Numbered from the stretch's first letter, positions 8,896 through 18,008 are shown. The stretch is DNA of 64,000 nt from Palsa-461 sp036844945 (GCA_036844945.1 DAIUEV010000005.1:31892-95891), one strand, 5' to 3'. Notes: generated by a model not told the origin, from the sequence alone. Program-made: numbers and translations.

Positions 8896-9876
8896 GTGCG
8901 CCGTCCCCCGGAGCCCCCACCCGGCCCCTGGACCGGCCCGGGCGCGCCCGGCGCGAGCTGGGGCTTCGGTGCCCCTCCCGCGCCGGCCGAGCCGATTCCA
9001 AGCTGGTCGGTGCACGCAAAGCGGGGTCCCCACCGGTTTCGCCAGCCGATCCCCCTGCTCGCCGCCCTGGTCGTCGTGCTCCTGATCGCCGGCGGCGTCC
9101 TCGACGCCGTCGGTCCGGGGGGATCGGGGTCGAACAACGGCGCCCAGGCGGCGGTGATCGACGCCGTCGACACCTCGTTCGCGGCCAGCACGGCGCACGT
9201 GTCCATGACCGAGACCGGCTCGGGGGCCGCTTCGTTCACGATGACCGGCTCGGGCGACATCGACTTCGCCAACAACGCGATGCAACTCCAGGCGACCATC
9301 AACGCCGGCGGCCAGAGCGAGACCATCAGCTACGTCTACGTGGGCGACACGATCTATGTGCAGATCCCGCAGATCTCCGACGTCCTGCCCGGGAAGTCGT
9401 GGGTCTCGCTCGACCTGACCGAGCTGGCGAAGGCGGCGGGCACCAACGCCCTCCCGGGTGGGCCAGGCAACAACCCGGTGTCGATGCTCCACCTGCTCGC
9501 CCAGCAGGGGAACACGGTGCTCCCCCTCGGATCCTCCACGATCGACGGAGTGGCGGTGCAGGGTTATGAGATCGACATCAACCCGGCCGCAGTCGAGAGC
9601 GAGCTACAGGACCCGAACCTCCCGGCCTGGATGCGCCAGGCCGTCTCCCAGGGCGTGTCGCTCGGCAACCTCACGAACGCCGTCTACATCGACGGGTCGG
9701 GACTCCTGCGCCGCACGACCAACTCGATCACCGAGACGGTGGAGTCCCATACCTTCACGGTGCAGGGCGAGGCCGACTACTCCGACTACGGCGAGTCCGT
9801 GTCCATCTCGGCCCCACCGGCCGACCAGGTCGCGAGCTTCGACGACCTCATCCAATCGGCCGGCTCATCGGGCTGA
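8896..9876 (+). CDS. Membrane-anchored extracytoplasmic protein, LppX/LprG-like
   Basis: A 326-residue protein with a Pro/Gly-rich cytoplasmic tail (residues 1-50), one membrane anchor (about 52-70) and an exported domain of some 250 residues. The outer domain alternates short beta strands such as AHVSMTETGSG, TISYVYVGDTIYVQIP and DGVAVQGYEIDI. This is the pattern of the LppX/LprAFG fold, which cradles lipids at the actinobacterial envelope. There is no lipobox cysteine, so it is anchored by the helix. The GTG start is set by the TAGTTT box. Its end overlaps the convergent methyltransferase by 12 bases. Lipid carriage is inferred. Confidence 0.75.
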   Translation: MRRPPEPPPGPWTGPGAPGASWGFGAPPAPAEPIPSWSVHAKRGPHRFRQPIPLLAALVVVLLIAGGVLDAVGPGGSGSNNGAQAAVIDAVDTSFAASTAHVSMTETGSGAASFTMTGSGDIDFANNAMQLQATINAGGQSETISYVYVGDTIYVQIPQISDVLPGKSWVSLDLTELAKAAGTNALPGGPGNNPVSMLHLLAQQGNTVLPLGSSTIDGVAVQGYEIDINPAAVESELQDPNLPAWMRQAVSQGVSLGNLTNAVYIDGSGLLRRTTNSITETVESHTFTVQGEADYSDYGESVSISAPPADQVASFDDLIQSAGSSG

Positions 9877-10839
9877 CCGGCCCGTGATCCGCCTGAGCAA
9901 CCGGTAGGCGCGGTACTCGACCGTGCGGTGGAGCCGGGAGAGCGAGACCTCCTGGTCGGCCACCCGGCGCCGCAGCCCCTCGATCTCGGAGGCGAGCGAG
10001 GCAAGTCGGGTCCGCTCCTCGATCTCGGCCAGCCTCGCCTCGCGCCACGCGACCCAGGAACGCTCCAGGCGCTCGGCCAGGACGGAGGCCCCGAGATCGG
10101 TCTCGGACCGCCGGAGGACGAATCCGAACTCGAACCCGCCCGGGCCCGCCTCGTCGGTGAGGAGCCCGTCGACGAACTCCCATCGCATCGACAAGTCTTC
10201 GACGCCGTACCGGAGCACCGGGAAGAACTCGTCCTCGTCCCAGCAGTGGACATGGAGCGACCGGTGCCGATGGAGCTCGAGGAGCTCGGGCAGCTCCGCC
10301 TGGTCGTCGGGGAGGCCGATGGTGTGGGCCAGGCACTCGACGAGGTGGGCGTCGTCGACCTCGGTGATCCCGGCCTCATGCTCGGCCACGAGGTGCTTGA
10401 GGGGGGTCGGCGCCCGGTCGCGGTCAAAGGTCCGGTGCCGGTTCGGGAGCAGGACGACGGCCACTCCGCCGGGACGGAGCACCCGATGGATCTCGACGAG
10501 GAAGCCGATCGGTTCGGCGAGGTGCTCGAGCACGTGACTGCAGATCACGAAGTCCTGGCTCGCATCGGGGACCGGACCCAGACGGTCGGTGTCGAAGTCG
10601 GCCACGATGTCGGGCACCGGGAACGGCGCGTCGGCGCCGAGTTCGGGGAAGAGCCGGCGGTTCTCCTCGGGCTGCCAGCGATCCACGAACCTCGCCCGGG
10701 CCCCGGGGAACGGCAGCTCGAACGGCTGGTGGCCCGGCCCGACCTCGATCCCCGACCCGACCGCGTGACGGGCGAGCAACCGCCGCCGCGCCAGCTGCGC
10801 CGGGGGCGGAGCCAGCTCCGACTCCGCGGGGTCGGTCAC
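9865..10839 (-). CDS. SAM-dependent methyltransferase with C-terminal coiled coil
   Basis: A 324-residue protein. IEVGPGHQPFELPFPG (from about residue 28) is a variant motif I, and SHVLEHLAEPIGFLVEI and HRVLRPGGVAVVLLP are the next conserved blocks. The last 55 residues (SLASEIEGLRRRVADQEVS onward) predict a coiled coil. This architecture is usual among methyltransferases of polysaccharide or O-antigen clusters, but no such cluster is visible here. The GTG at 10839 is used because TAGCCT lies eight bases upstream; the longer frame would overlap the divergent Clp-domain gene. Confidence 0.82.
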   Translation of the reverse strand: MTDPAESELAPPPAQLARRRLLARHAVGSGIEVGPGHQPFELPFPGARARFVDRWQPEENRRLFPELGADAPFPVPDIVADFDTDRLGPVPDASQDFVICSHVLEHLAEPIGFLVEIHRVLRPGGVAVVLLPNRHRTFDRDRAPTPLKHLVAEHEAGITEVDDAHLVECLAHTIGLPDDQAELPELLELHRHRSLHVHCWDEDEFFPVLRYGVEDLSMRWEFVDGLLTDEAGPGGFEFGFVLRRSETDLGASVLAERLERSWVAWREARLAEIEERTRLASLASEIEGLRRRVADQEVSLSRLHRTVEYRAYRLLRRITGRSAR

Positions 10840-10879
10840 GAGCCACGAGGCTACCGGGACCCCCCGGGCAGCTCCCGAC

Positions 10880-11974
10880 GTGGCCGCCCTCGTCATCACC
10901 GCCGGGTGCGATGATGGAGGGACGTTCGAGCGCTTCACCGACCGGGCCCGTCATGTGCTGGTGCTGGCACAAGAGGAGGGTCGTCAGCTCAACCACGGGT
11001 TCATCGGCACCGAGCACCTCCTCTTGGGGCTGGCCCGGGAGGGGGAGGGTGTCGCCGCCAAGGCCCTGGGCGCGCTGGGGATCACCGTCGACCGGGTGCG
11101 CGACGAGGTGCTCGCAATCGTCGGCGGGGGGCCGCCCGGTCCGCCGATGGCCCCTCCGTTCACCCCGCGCGCGAAGAAGGTGCTCGAGCTCTCGCTCCGC
11201 GAGGCGGTCCAGCTCGGGCACCGCTCCATCGGCACCGAGCACCTGCTCCTGGGGCTGGTCCGCGAGGGAGAGGGAGTGGCCGCCCAGGTCCTCACCCGCC
11301 TGGCCGGCGACCTCGGGCGCGTCCGCCAGGAGGTCATCCGGTCCATGTCCGGACGCGCGGGAGCCGGGGTGGTTGACCAGATCACCGGGCTCGCCCGTCC
11401 GGCCCAGCCGGTCAGTCGTGTGCTCGGCATGCCGCCGCCGATCGGACGATGCTCGTTCTGTGGGCGCGACACGTTCGAGGCCGCGCATTTCGTGTCGATC
11501 GGGGACACCGCCATCTGCTCGGACTGCGTCGCCGCCGCCCACGACGCTCTCGCCGAGGCGGAGCCTTCCCGCCACGAGGTGTTCCTCCGCCCGCGGGTGT
11601 TCGGCGAGTCACCGCAGGCTGACGCGGTCGACGAGATCGCTCGGACGCTCGACCACGCCTTCTGCGCGTCGTCGTCCCTGGCCGAGCGGGCCGCGGCGAT
11701 CGAGGAGTTCGACGAGCTCGAGCCGTTCTGGGTCCTTGCCGCGACCAGGTTCCCGGGGGCGGTGACCGATACGGTCCTCGACCGTGTCCGCTTCATCGAC
11801 GCGTTCCACGCGGCCGTCGAATTCCGCACGATCATCGGCGTCCTTCGCCCCTCGAGCCACGGGTTGGTCGTGCACCGGGAGGACCGCTGGCAGGTGAGCG
11901 CGGAGACCGTGCGGAGCCTCCTGCGCTCCCTCGGTGTGGCGGTCCCCCACCCGCCGGACGCCCCCACCGGATAA
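10880..11974 (+). CDS. ATPase-less protein with two ClpC N-domains and a ClpX-type zinc finger
   Basis: A 364-residue protein. Residues ~17-80 and ~93-155 are two Clp_N repeats (FERFTDRARHVLVLAQEEG; FIGTEHLLLG and SIGTEHLLLG). Residues 191-216 hold Cys191-x2-Cys194 and Cys213-x2-Cys216, matching the ClpX C4 zinc-binding domain (CSFCGRDTF, AICSDC). The remaining ~145 residues are unrecognised, and there is no Walker A or AAA+ module. It could present substrates to, or compete for adaptors of, ClpC/ClpX proteases. The start is uncertain: GTG 10880 is the first option, but homology begins at Phe16 right after an ACG codon at 10922. Confidence 0.82.
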   Translation: MAALVITAGCDDGGTFERFTDRARHVLVLAQEEGRQLNHGFIGTEHLLLGLAREGEGVAAKALGALGITVDRVRDEVLAIVGGGPPGPPMAPPFTPRAKKVLELSLREAVQLGHRSIGTEHLLLGLVREGEGVAAQVLTRLAGDLGRVRQEVIRSMSGRAGAGVVDQITGLARPAQPVSRVLGMPPPIGRCSFCGRDTFEAAHFVSIGDTAICSDCVAAAHDALAEAEPSRHEVFLRPRVFGESPQADAVDEIARTLDHAFCASSSLAERAAAIEEFDELEPFWVLAATRFPGAVTDTVLDRVRFIDAFHAAVEFRTIIGVLRPSSHGLVVHREDRWQVSAETVRSLLRSLGVAVPHPPDAPTG

Positions 11975-11996
11975 CGCCGGCGGGGCGCCCGTCAGG

Positions 11997-12203
11997 TCAC
12001 TTCTTCTGCTTGACCGACCGGGCCACCGCACCGATCGCGGGGGCCACCGCGAGCCACAGCGCGATGGTCACGACCATGGCGGTCCCGTAACCGAATGGCC
12101 GGATGCCCACGTCGGTGTCGACGACGCCAGCGAACAGCATCAAGAGCCATGCGCTGACGAAGAACATCGGCCCCGCCGACACCAGCCTCATGAAGTTCCC
12201 CAC
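11997..12203 (-). CDS. Small two-helix membrane protein
   Basis: A 68-residue protein with two hydrophobic segments (LVSAGPMFFVSAWLLMLFAG and TAMVVTIALWLAVAPAIGA) and a basic tail ending VKQKK. The GTG at 12203 follows a gaagggggcg ribosome site. It lies 71 bases behind the 2TM-domain gene on the same strand, so the two are probably co-transcribed. I do not recognise a family. Confidence 0.65.
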   Translation of the reverse strand: MGNFMRLVSAGPMFFVSAWLLMLFAGVVDTDVGIRPFGYGTAMVVTIALWLAVAPAIGAVARSVKQKK

Positions 12204-12274
12204 GGTGCCGCCCCCTTCGAGTCGAAACGTCCCGACGGCCAGCCCGCCAGGTGGCACGAGTTTGCCCGGCGCCC

Positions 12275-12664
12275 TCAGGCGGGTCGGGGATGCGACCCCC
12301 CCGACTGGCGCTCGATCTCCCTTTGGATCTCGTCTTCGGAGATCGGGTGGGCGCCGTAGATGGACCACGCCCGGGCCGCCACGATCAGCACCCAGCCGAG
12401 CACGGGATACAGAATCCACATGTTCCACACGTCGTGGATCCCCGAGCTCTGGCTGAAGCCGTGGACCGGCCAGCCTCCGGCGTTGTGGTACTCGGTGATC
12501 GCCCAGATCGCGACCACGATCGCTATGCCCATCGCCGACGCCACCACCTCGAGCCGGAAGTGGCGTCGGCGCTCTATCTGCGCGATCGCGCTCCGTCGCA
12601 CCCGGTCGGCCGGGCCCGCATCCGTCGGTTCGATGTCGACCCTCTCCTTCGTCATCTCGGACAT
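12275..12664 (-). CDS. 2TM-domain membrane protein
   Basis: A 129-residue protein with a charged N-terminus, RRRHFRLEVVASAMGIAIVV leading into the first helix (about 39-57), a second helix around 83-98 and a C-terminal helix rich in Glu and Arg (ISEDEIQREIER). This is the 2TM domain, also found next to histidine kinases. The ATG at 12664 has a ggagg site upstream. It is the first gene of a two-gene operon, divergent from the CoxL-type gene. The role is unknown. Confidence 0.75.
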   Translation of the reverse strand: MSEMTKERVDIEPTDAGPADRVRRSAIAQIERRRHFRLEVVASAMGIAIVVAIWAITEYHNAGGWPVHGFSQSSGIHDVWNMWILYPVLGWVLIVAARAWSIYGAHPISEDEIQREIERQSGGSHPRPA

Positions 12665-12783
12665 GTCGACCTCCCTCCGGGACGGACCGGCCGCTCATCC
12701 GAGTATGGGCGCCGGCCCTGGTCGCCCACCAGAGGCGGAGGTCCCACCGGTGGGCGCCTCCGGGCACCAATCGGGCGTTCCGG

Positions 12784-12789
12784 TATGGT
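12784..12789 (+). promoter_or_regulatory. TATGGT -10 box, leaderless start
   Basis: TATGGT ends seven bases before the ATG at 12797 with no ribosome site between. It selects this ATG over in-frame upstream codons starting at 12251. Confidence 0.55.
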
Positions 12790-12796
12790 CGGGCGA

Positions 12797-15175
12797 ATGC
12801 CCGGCTCGATCCTCGGAACACGGGTCCTCCGCGTCGAGGACCCTGAGCTCCTGAGGGGCGAGGGGACCTACGTCGGCAACCTCCGGGTCCCCGGCATGAC
12901 CTACGCGGCCTTCGTCCGGTCGCCCATGGCCCACGCCCGCATCGACTCGGTCGATCTCGCCGCCGCGGCCGACTTCCCCGGGGTCGTGGGGGCGTTCGCC
13001 GCCGCCGACCTCGGCATCGCCCCTTATCACGCCTTCTTCGTGCTGAACGAGGCGTGCGCCCGGCCGCCGCTCGCGACCGACAAGGTCCGCTTCGTCGGCG
13101 AACCGGTCGCAGTGGTGGTCGCCGAGTCGGCGTCGGCCGCCGCCGACGCCGCCGAACTCGTGATGGTCGACTACTCCCCACTCCCGGCGGTGACGAGCGC
13201 CGAGGCCGCTCTCGAAGAGGACGCGCCGCTGCAGATGGAAACCATGGGCACCAACGTCGCGGCGGGGTTCCGCGACGGCGACGCCTCAGACCCGCTCGAG
13301 GGGGCGAGCCATGTGGTCCGAGTCCGTGTCGACAACCAGCGGGTCGCGGTGGTGCCCATGGAGGGCAACGCCATCGCGGTGGTCCCCGGTGACGACGGCA
13401 ACGGCCACGACCTGACCGTATCGGTGTCCACCCAGATGCCCCACATGTTCCACGGCACCTTGTGCCGGCTCCTCGCCCTCGACCCCGACCGGGTCCGGGT
13501 GATCACCCCACACGTCGGCGGCGGGTTCGGGGCCAAGGCGGGCATCACGGCCGAGCACCTGGTCGTGGCCACGGCCGCGCTGCGCCTCGGCCGCCCGGTG
13601 ACCTGGGTCGAGAGCCGGTCCGAGAACCTCGTCGCGATGCCCCACGGGCGCGGGCAAGTCGACTACGTCGAGCTCGGCTTCGACGACCACGGCCGCATCA
13701 CGGGGATGCGGGTGCGGGTGGTCTCCGACGCCGGCGCCTACGCCGGCTTCGGGGGGGTGCTCGCGATGGGCCCGACCCGCATGATGGCCCAGGGCGTCTA
13801 CAAGATCCCCACCATCCGCTACGACGTCGCCGCGGTGATGACCAACACCACCCCGATGGGCGCGTTCCGGGGAGCCGGTCGGCCCGAGGCGGCCGAGTTC
13901 CTCGAGCGGACAATGGACGTCGCCGCCGACGAGCTCGGCATCGACCCGGTCGAGCTCCGACGGCGCAACCTCCTCCCCCGCGACAGTTTCCCGATGACCT
14001 CGCTCATGGGTGCCGACTACGACAGCGGGGACTACGAGCGGGCGCTCGACGAGGCGCTCCGGGTGGCGGGCTACGAGGAGCTCCGCCGCGAGCAGGCGGC
14101 CCGCCGGGAACGGGGCGACCGCCTCGCGCTCGGGATCGGGGTCTCGGTGTACGTGGAGGTCACGGCGGGCCGGGGTTCCGAGGAGTACGGCCGGGTCGAC
14201 GTGCACGAGGACGGGACCGCCACCATCCGGGTGGGCACCTCGTCGCACGGACAGGGGCACGCCACCTCCTTCGCAATGATCGTGGCCGACCGGCTCGGGA
14301 TCCCCGTCGAGTCGGTGAAGTTCCTCCAGTCCGACACCGCCGAGGTGCCGCGGGGCGGCGGGACCGGCGGGTCCCGGAGCCTGCAACTCGGCGGCAACGC
14401 GGTCGGGAAGGCAGCCGACGGGGTGCTCACGCGGGCCCGCGAGCTGGCGGCCGACGAGCTCGAGGCGAGCGTCGACGACATCGTGGTGACGGGCGACGGC
14501 CGTGTCGGAGTGGCCGGCGTCCCCGCCAAAGCGCTCACCTGGGGCCGGATCGCCGAGCTGGCCACGGCCCGGGGCGACCCCCTCAGCGTCGCGGTGGACT
14601 TCACCCAGGAAGGGGCGACCTTCCCGTTCGGCGCGCACGTCTCGGTCGTGGAGGTCGACCTCGAGACCGGCGCGGTCCGCCCGCTCCGCCACGTCGCCGT
14701 GGACGACTGCGGACGGATCCTCAACCCGATGATCGTCACCGGGCAGCAGCACGGCGGCATCGCCCAGGGCATGGCCCAGGCACTGTGGGAGCAGGTCGTG
14801 TTCGACGACGCGGGGAACCCGGTCACGAGCAACCTTGCCGACTACGCGATGCCGTCGGCGGCGGAGTTCTGCGCGTTCGAGGCGTCGAACACCGAGACGC
14901 CCAGCCCGCTCAACCCCCTCGGGGCCAAGGGCATCGGCGAGTCCGGGACGATCGGCTCGACGCCGGCGGTCCACAACGCCGTGGTCGACGCCGTCAGCCA
15001 TCTGGGCGTCCGGCACATCGACATGCCGTGCACCCCGGTCCGGGTGTGGCGCGCGATCGACGCGGCCCGTTCGGGTGCGCCCTTGCCCCAGTGGCGGGAG
15101 CCGCCGACCGGGCTCGATCGGCTGCCCCGCCAGGGGGCCGCCCCGCAACCCGACGCCGACGACGTCGAGATCTGA
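12797..15175 (+). CDS. Xanthine-dehydrogenase-family molybdenum subunit, CoxL form-II type
   Basis: A 792-residue molybdopterin-cytosine-dinucleotide hydroxylase subunit. The a/b hammerhead domain covers residues ~1-125 and the rest is the molybdenum-binding part. Visible motifs are HVGGGFGAKAG (cofactor), AFRGAGRPE (the AYRGAGR-like signature of form-II CoxL rather than the AYxCSFR of true CO dehydrogenase) and GAKGIGESGTIG, with the catalytic Glu. It should hydroxylate a heterocycle or aldehyde with water. No FAD (CoxM) or 2Fe-2S (CoxS) subunit gene lies next to it, which is odd, so partners must be elsewhere. Convergent with a hydrolase gene 21 bases away. Confidence 0.88.
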   Translation: MPGSILGTRVLRVEDPELLRGEGTYVGNLRVPGMTYAAFVRSPMAHARIDSVDLAAAADFPGVVGAFAAADLGIAPYHAFFVLNEACARPPLATDKVRFVGEPVAVVVAESASAAADAAELVMVDYSPLPAVTSAEAALEEDAPLQMETMGTNVAAGFRDGDASDPLEGASHVVRVRVDNQRVAVVPMEGNAIAVVPGDDGNGHDLTVSVSTQMPHMFHGTLCRLLALDPDRVRVITPHVGGGFGAKAGITAEHLVVATAALRLGRPVTWVESRSENLVAMPHGRGQVDYVELGFDDHGRITGMRVRVVSDAGAYAGFGGVLAMGPTRMMAQGVYKIPTIRYDVAAVMTNTTPMGAFRGAGRPEAAEFLERTMDVAADELGIDPVELRRRNLLPRDSFPMTSLMGADYDSGDYERALDEALRVAGYEELRREQAARRERGDRLALGIGVSVYVEVTAGRGSEEYGRVDVHEDGTATIRVGTSSHGQGHATSFAMIVADRLGIPVESVKFLQSDTAEVPRGGGTGGSRSLQLGGNAVGKAADGVLTRARELAADELEASVDDIVVTGDGRVGVAGVPAKALTWGRIAELATARGDPLSVAVDFTQEGATFPFGAHVSVVEVDLETGAVRPLRHVAVDDCGRILNPMIVTGQQHGGIAQGMAQALWEQVVFDDAGNPVTSNLADYAMPSAAEFCAFEASNTETPSPLNPLGAKGIGESGTIGSTPAVHNAVVDAVSHLGVRHIDMPCTPVRVWRAIDAARSGAPLPQWREPPTGLDRLPRQGAAPQPDADDVEI

Positions 15176-15196
15176 GGGCGCGCCGAGCCGCGCTGG

Positions 15197-16582
15197 TCAG
15201 TCGATCGGGACTTCCTCGGCGGCCTCGGCGAGGATCCCGTCCACGTCCCTCGGCAGGATCACGCCGGCCTTCTCGGCGGCCCGGGTCGCCTCCTCGAACC
15301 GACGGAGGTACTCCTCCTTGGTCCCGTAGAGGTCGCGCCCTTGTTCGGGCGGGAACGGAACGCAGGACCCGCCGAGCCGACTCAACACCCCCGGTGAACC
15401 CGCGATCGCGCTGTTGTGGGCGATCGGCACCTCCACCTGGGGCAGCCGGATCCCGCCCCGGGCGATGCCGTCGGCGTCCCGGCTGATCTGCGGCGGGTCG
15501 CCCTCGAACTCGATGCGCGGCTGGACGGGCGGCGGGGTCCCGTGCTCGACCCACGCCTGCAGGTGATGCAAGGCGGCGTCGACGACCGGCGCCATCGGGA
15601 CCTCGTTGATCCCGCGCTCGGTCGGCGGGACGAAGCCGAAGTCGCGCTGGTACCGCGGGCCGACCGAGGCCATCGCCTGGAAGTAGATGTGGCTGGTGCC
15701 GGCCGACTCCCAATAGCGGTAACGGTCGGTGTCGGGTTGGCGGACCTCGTAGTGCGAACTCGCCTCGCACTCCGTGTTCACCACCATGACCGGCACGTCG
15801 AGATCGGTCCGGAGGCGGTGCGAGCCGACCGGAAGGGGTCGCGAATCCTCCGAGCCCGGTGGCGGGAGCGTGACGACGGCGTCGCCCACCTCGATCGGCG
15901 ATCCGCTGCCGAAGTACAGCGTGAGCGAGAACCCGTCGATCGCGTGCTCGCGGGGCTGGATGGCATTCACATAGGTGGAGAGCCTCGCCGCCGACTGGCT
16001 CGCCCCCTGGGCGATGACCCGGCGGACCTCGAGACCACCGAGGGGGTCGACGTCGTGTCGGGACCGCCCGCGCCCGACCGCCCGGGCCGCCTGGGTGAAG
16101 ACGTCGTAGGAGTAGTCGTCGCTCGGGATCGAGAGGGCCCCGTAGCGCTCGGGATCCCAGCTGGTGAGGCCGATGGGGTGGTCGCCCACCCCGTGCACCC
16201 CGGCACGCTGCGCGCTGACCGCGACGAGCGCATAGCCGCCCTCCAAGAGCTCGGGGCTGTCGCCGCCGCCGAAGTTGTCGTAGCCGGCCGTGACGTTGTT
16301 CCAGGTCAACAGGACGGTGCCATTGAACGCGTCGGGGTCCTCAGGCCGGAGCACGACCATGCGGGTCTTGTATCGGGCGGTGCCGGCCGGCTCGGCCTGC
16401 CAGAGCCCGTCGAAACCGAACTCGGTGCCCGGAGCCGAGAGGTAGCGCTCGGCGACACCCTCGAAGAAGAACTCGTCCTCGCGGTAGCCGTGGCCGGCAA
16501 AGTCAGCCACGGGAGTGCCGAAGGCCCACCCGCGGCCGCCGGAGACAGGACCGGTCACGCGCGCCTCAATGGTGCGATCCAT
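15197..16582 (-). CDS. Alpha/beta-hydrolase domain protein (Abhydrolase_10 type), copy 1
   Basis: A 461-residue hydrolase. VIAQGASQSAARL supplies the nucleophile elbow (G-A-S-Q-S), followed by conserved blocks HAIDGFSLTLYF and ESAGTSHIYFQAM, the latter probably carrying the catalytic His. The length and blocks agree with the large hydrolases named alpha/beta hydrolase domain-containing protein in actinobacteria; substrates are unknown. The ATG at 16582 has gggaggcgag directly upstream. It lies 73 bases behind its paralogue, apparently in one operon. There is no signal peptide, so it is cytosolic. Confidence 0.8.
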   Translation of the reverse strand: MDRTIEARVTGPVSGGRGWAFGTPVADFAGHGYREDEFFFEGVAERYLSAPGTEFGFDGLWQAEPAGTARYKTRMVVLRPEDPDAFNGTVLLTWNNVTAGYDNFGGGDSPELLEGGYALVAVSAQRAGVHGVGDHPIGLTSWDPERYGALSIPSDDYSYDVFTQAARAVGRGRSRHDVDPLGGLEVRRVIAQGASQSAARLSTYVNAIQPREHAIDGFSLTLYFGSGSPIEVGDAVVTLPPPGSEDSRPLPVGSHRLRTDLDVPVMVVNTECEASSHYEVRQPDTDRYRYWESAGTSHIYFQAMASVGPRYQRDFGFVPPTERGINEVPMAPVVDAALHHLQAWVEHGTPPPVQPRIEFEGDPPQISRDADGIARGGIRLPQVEVPIAHNSAIAGSPGVLSRLGGSCVPFPPEQGRDLYGTKEEYLRRFEEATRAAEKAGVILPRDVDGILAEAAEEVPID

Positions 16583-16655
16583 CTCGCCTCCCTTTCTCAC
16601 GCCGCGCCTGCCGAGCCGGCCGTCGCGCGCCGGACCTGAGGACGCCGCCGGTCGA

Positions 16656-18008
16656 TCACGGAACGGCCGCGGCCTCGGCCTCCTTGCGTAGCTGCTCGGC
16701 GTCCTCGGCGAGGTACCAGCCCTCCCCGATGAGCTCGTTGAGCCGGGTGTTGAACCGCTCGACATAGTCGTCGTGGTCCTTGTACAGCTTCCCCAACGTC
16801 TTCTTGGGCAGGGGCTTTTCGATCCCGACCACCCCGAACTGCGGGACGCCGTGCTCGTCTACCCCGGGATTGGAGAAGTACGTGAGCCTCGGGACATCCA
16901 TCTGGACGCAGCGGATCCCGCCCTTGGAGTTCCCGCACTCGTCCTTGGCGAAGAGACCGTCCGGGCCGACCTCGATGCGGTCCGCCCGCGGTGGGGTCAC
17001 CCCGTTCGCCACCCACTCGACCAGGTGGTGCAGGCCCATGTTGAACAGCTCGTTGTGGGGAAGGCTGTTCATCGCCGCGTCCTTCGGGACCGACCCGGCG
17101 GTGCCGAGGGGGTCGTTCTGCCACATCGCGTTCTCGCTGTAGGGCGGGTAGCGCGTCCCCATGTGGCCCACGCCCGCGAGCTCGTAGAGCCGATACCGGT
17201 CCTGGACCTCGTCGCTGTCGTCACGGCGATAGCCGCGGCCTTCCCGGCCAGGTCGGTTCGGGTTCGAGATGTCGCCGTCGCTCAGCAGCTGCACGAGCGG
17301 CACGTCGCGGGGGCCGAACTGCACCGACGGGGCCCCGGTCGGGAAGAACCCGTGGTACACCGGCGAGCCGTCGGCGTAGCGGTGGGCGTCGTGCCCGTTC
17401 AGGATGTACTCGGTGACCACGCCGCCGGTCTGGGAGTGCCCCACCAGGATCAGGTGACGAACGTCGTAGCCGGCGAACGGCCCCGGGTCGTCGGTGAGGG
17501 CCGCCCCCACCTGGGCGAGGATCGGCGCCGACAGGGCGTTGATCCGGCGCATGAGCTCCATCCGCGCCTGCCAGGCCGCGGGGTCTCGGGGGACGGCCAT
17601 CCCCATCCCGCCGGGCTCCTGCGGGGCGTCGGACCAGATGTCGAGGGTGGCGTAGCGCTCAGGGTTCGACGGCTTCACATGGGCGTCGAGGGGGCTCTTC
17701 TGGCTACAGATGCACGCCCACCCGTGCCCGGAACGCAGGTTGTAGGTGTTCGTGTAGATCCACATCGGCGCGGCGCTCGCCGCATGGAGCGGCTCGACGA
17801 TGACGGTGCCGCTGAAACGCGCGGCGTCCCGGGGACGGCGGACGAAGACGGACGTCCGGTACGGGTGCCCGTCGACCTCGCCGTCGGCGAACCACTCCTC
17901 TTCGATGTAGTCGAACTCCTCGAGGCTCCCCTGGAACGCCCCTGTCGGGACGAACGGTGAACCCGCTCCCTCGGGCGGACTACTCAGTGTCGCCGGCTGC
18001 ACTGCCAT
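16656..18008 (-). CDS. Alpha/beta-hydrolase domain protein, copy 2
   Basis: A 450-residue paralogue of the following gene. LILVGHSQTGGVV gives the nucleophile Ser in G-H-S-Q-T, LAGVGHMGTRYPP the likely catalytic His, and PLVQLLSDGDI the region of the acid. Both copies share the C-terminal pattern of a helix pair ending in a Glu/Ala-rich stretch (YVERFNTRLNELIGEGWYL). They could form a heteromer or act on related esters; this is inference from tandem placement. The start ATG at 18008 follows a gaggaggcagcc ribosome site. Confidence 0.8.
   Translation of the reverse strand: MAVQPATLSSPPEGAGSPFVPTGAFQGSLEEFDYIEEEWFADGEVDGHPYRTSVFVRRPRDAARFSGTVIVEPLHAASAAPMWIYTNTYNLRSGHGWACICSQKSPLDAHVKPSNPERYATLDIWSDAPQEPGGMGMAVPRDPAAWQARMELMRRINALSAPILAQVGAALTDDPGPFAGYDVRHLILVGHSQTGGVVTEYILNGHDAHRYADGSPVYHGFFPTGAPSVQFGPRDVPLVQLLSDGDISNPNRPGREGRGYRRDDSDEVQDRYRLYELAGVGHMGTRYPPYSENAMWQNDPLGTAGSVPKDAAMNSLPHNELFNMGLHHLVEWVANGVTPPRADRIEVGPDGLFAKDECGNSKGGIRCVQMDVPRLTYFSNPGVDEHGVPQFGVVGIEKPLPKKTLGKLYKDHDDYVERFNTRLNELIGEGWYLAEDAEQLRKEAEAAAVP

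Noticed and set aside
13286..15148. A 620-codon minus-strand frame opposite the CoxL-type gene
   Set aside because: His/Asp/Gly-rich mirror with no family features; the plus strand has all molybdenum-hydroxylase motifs.
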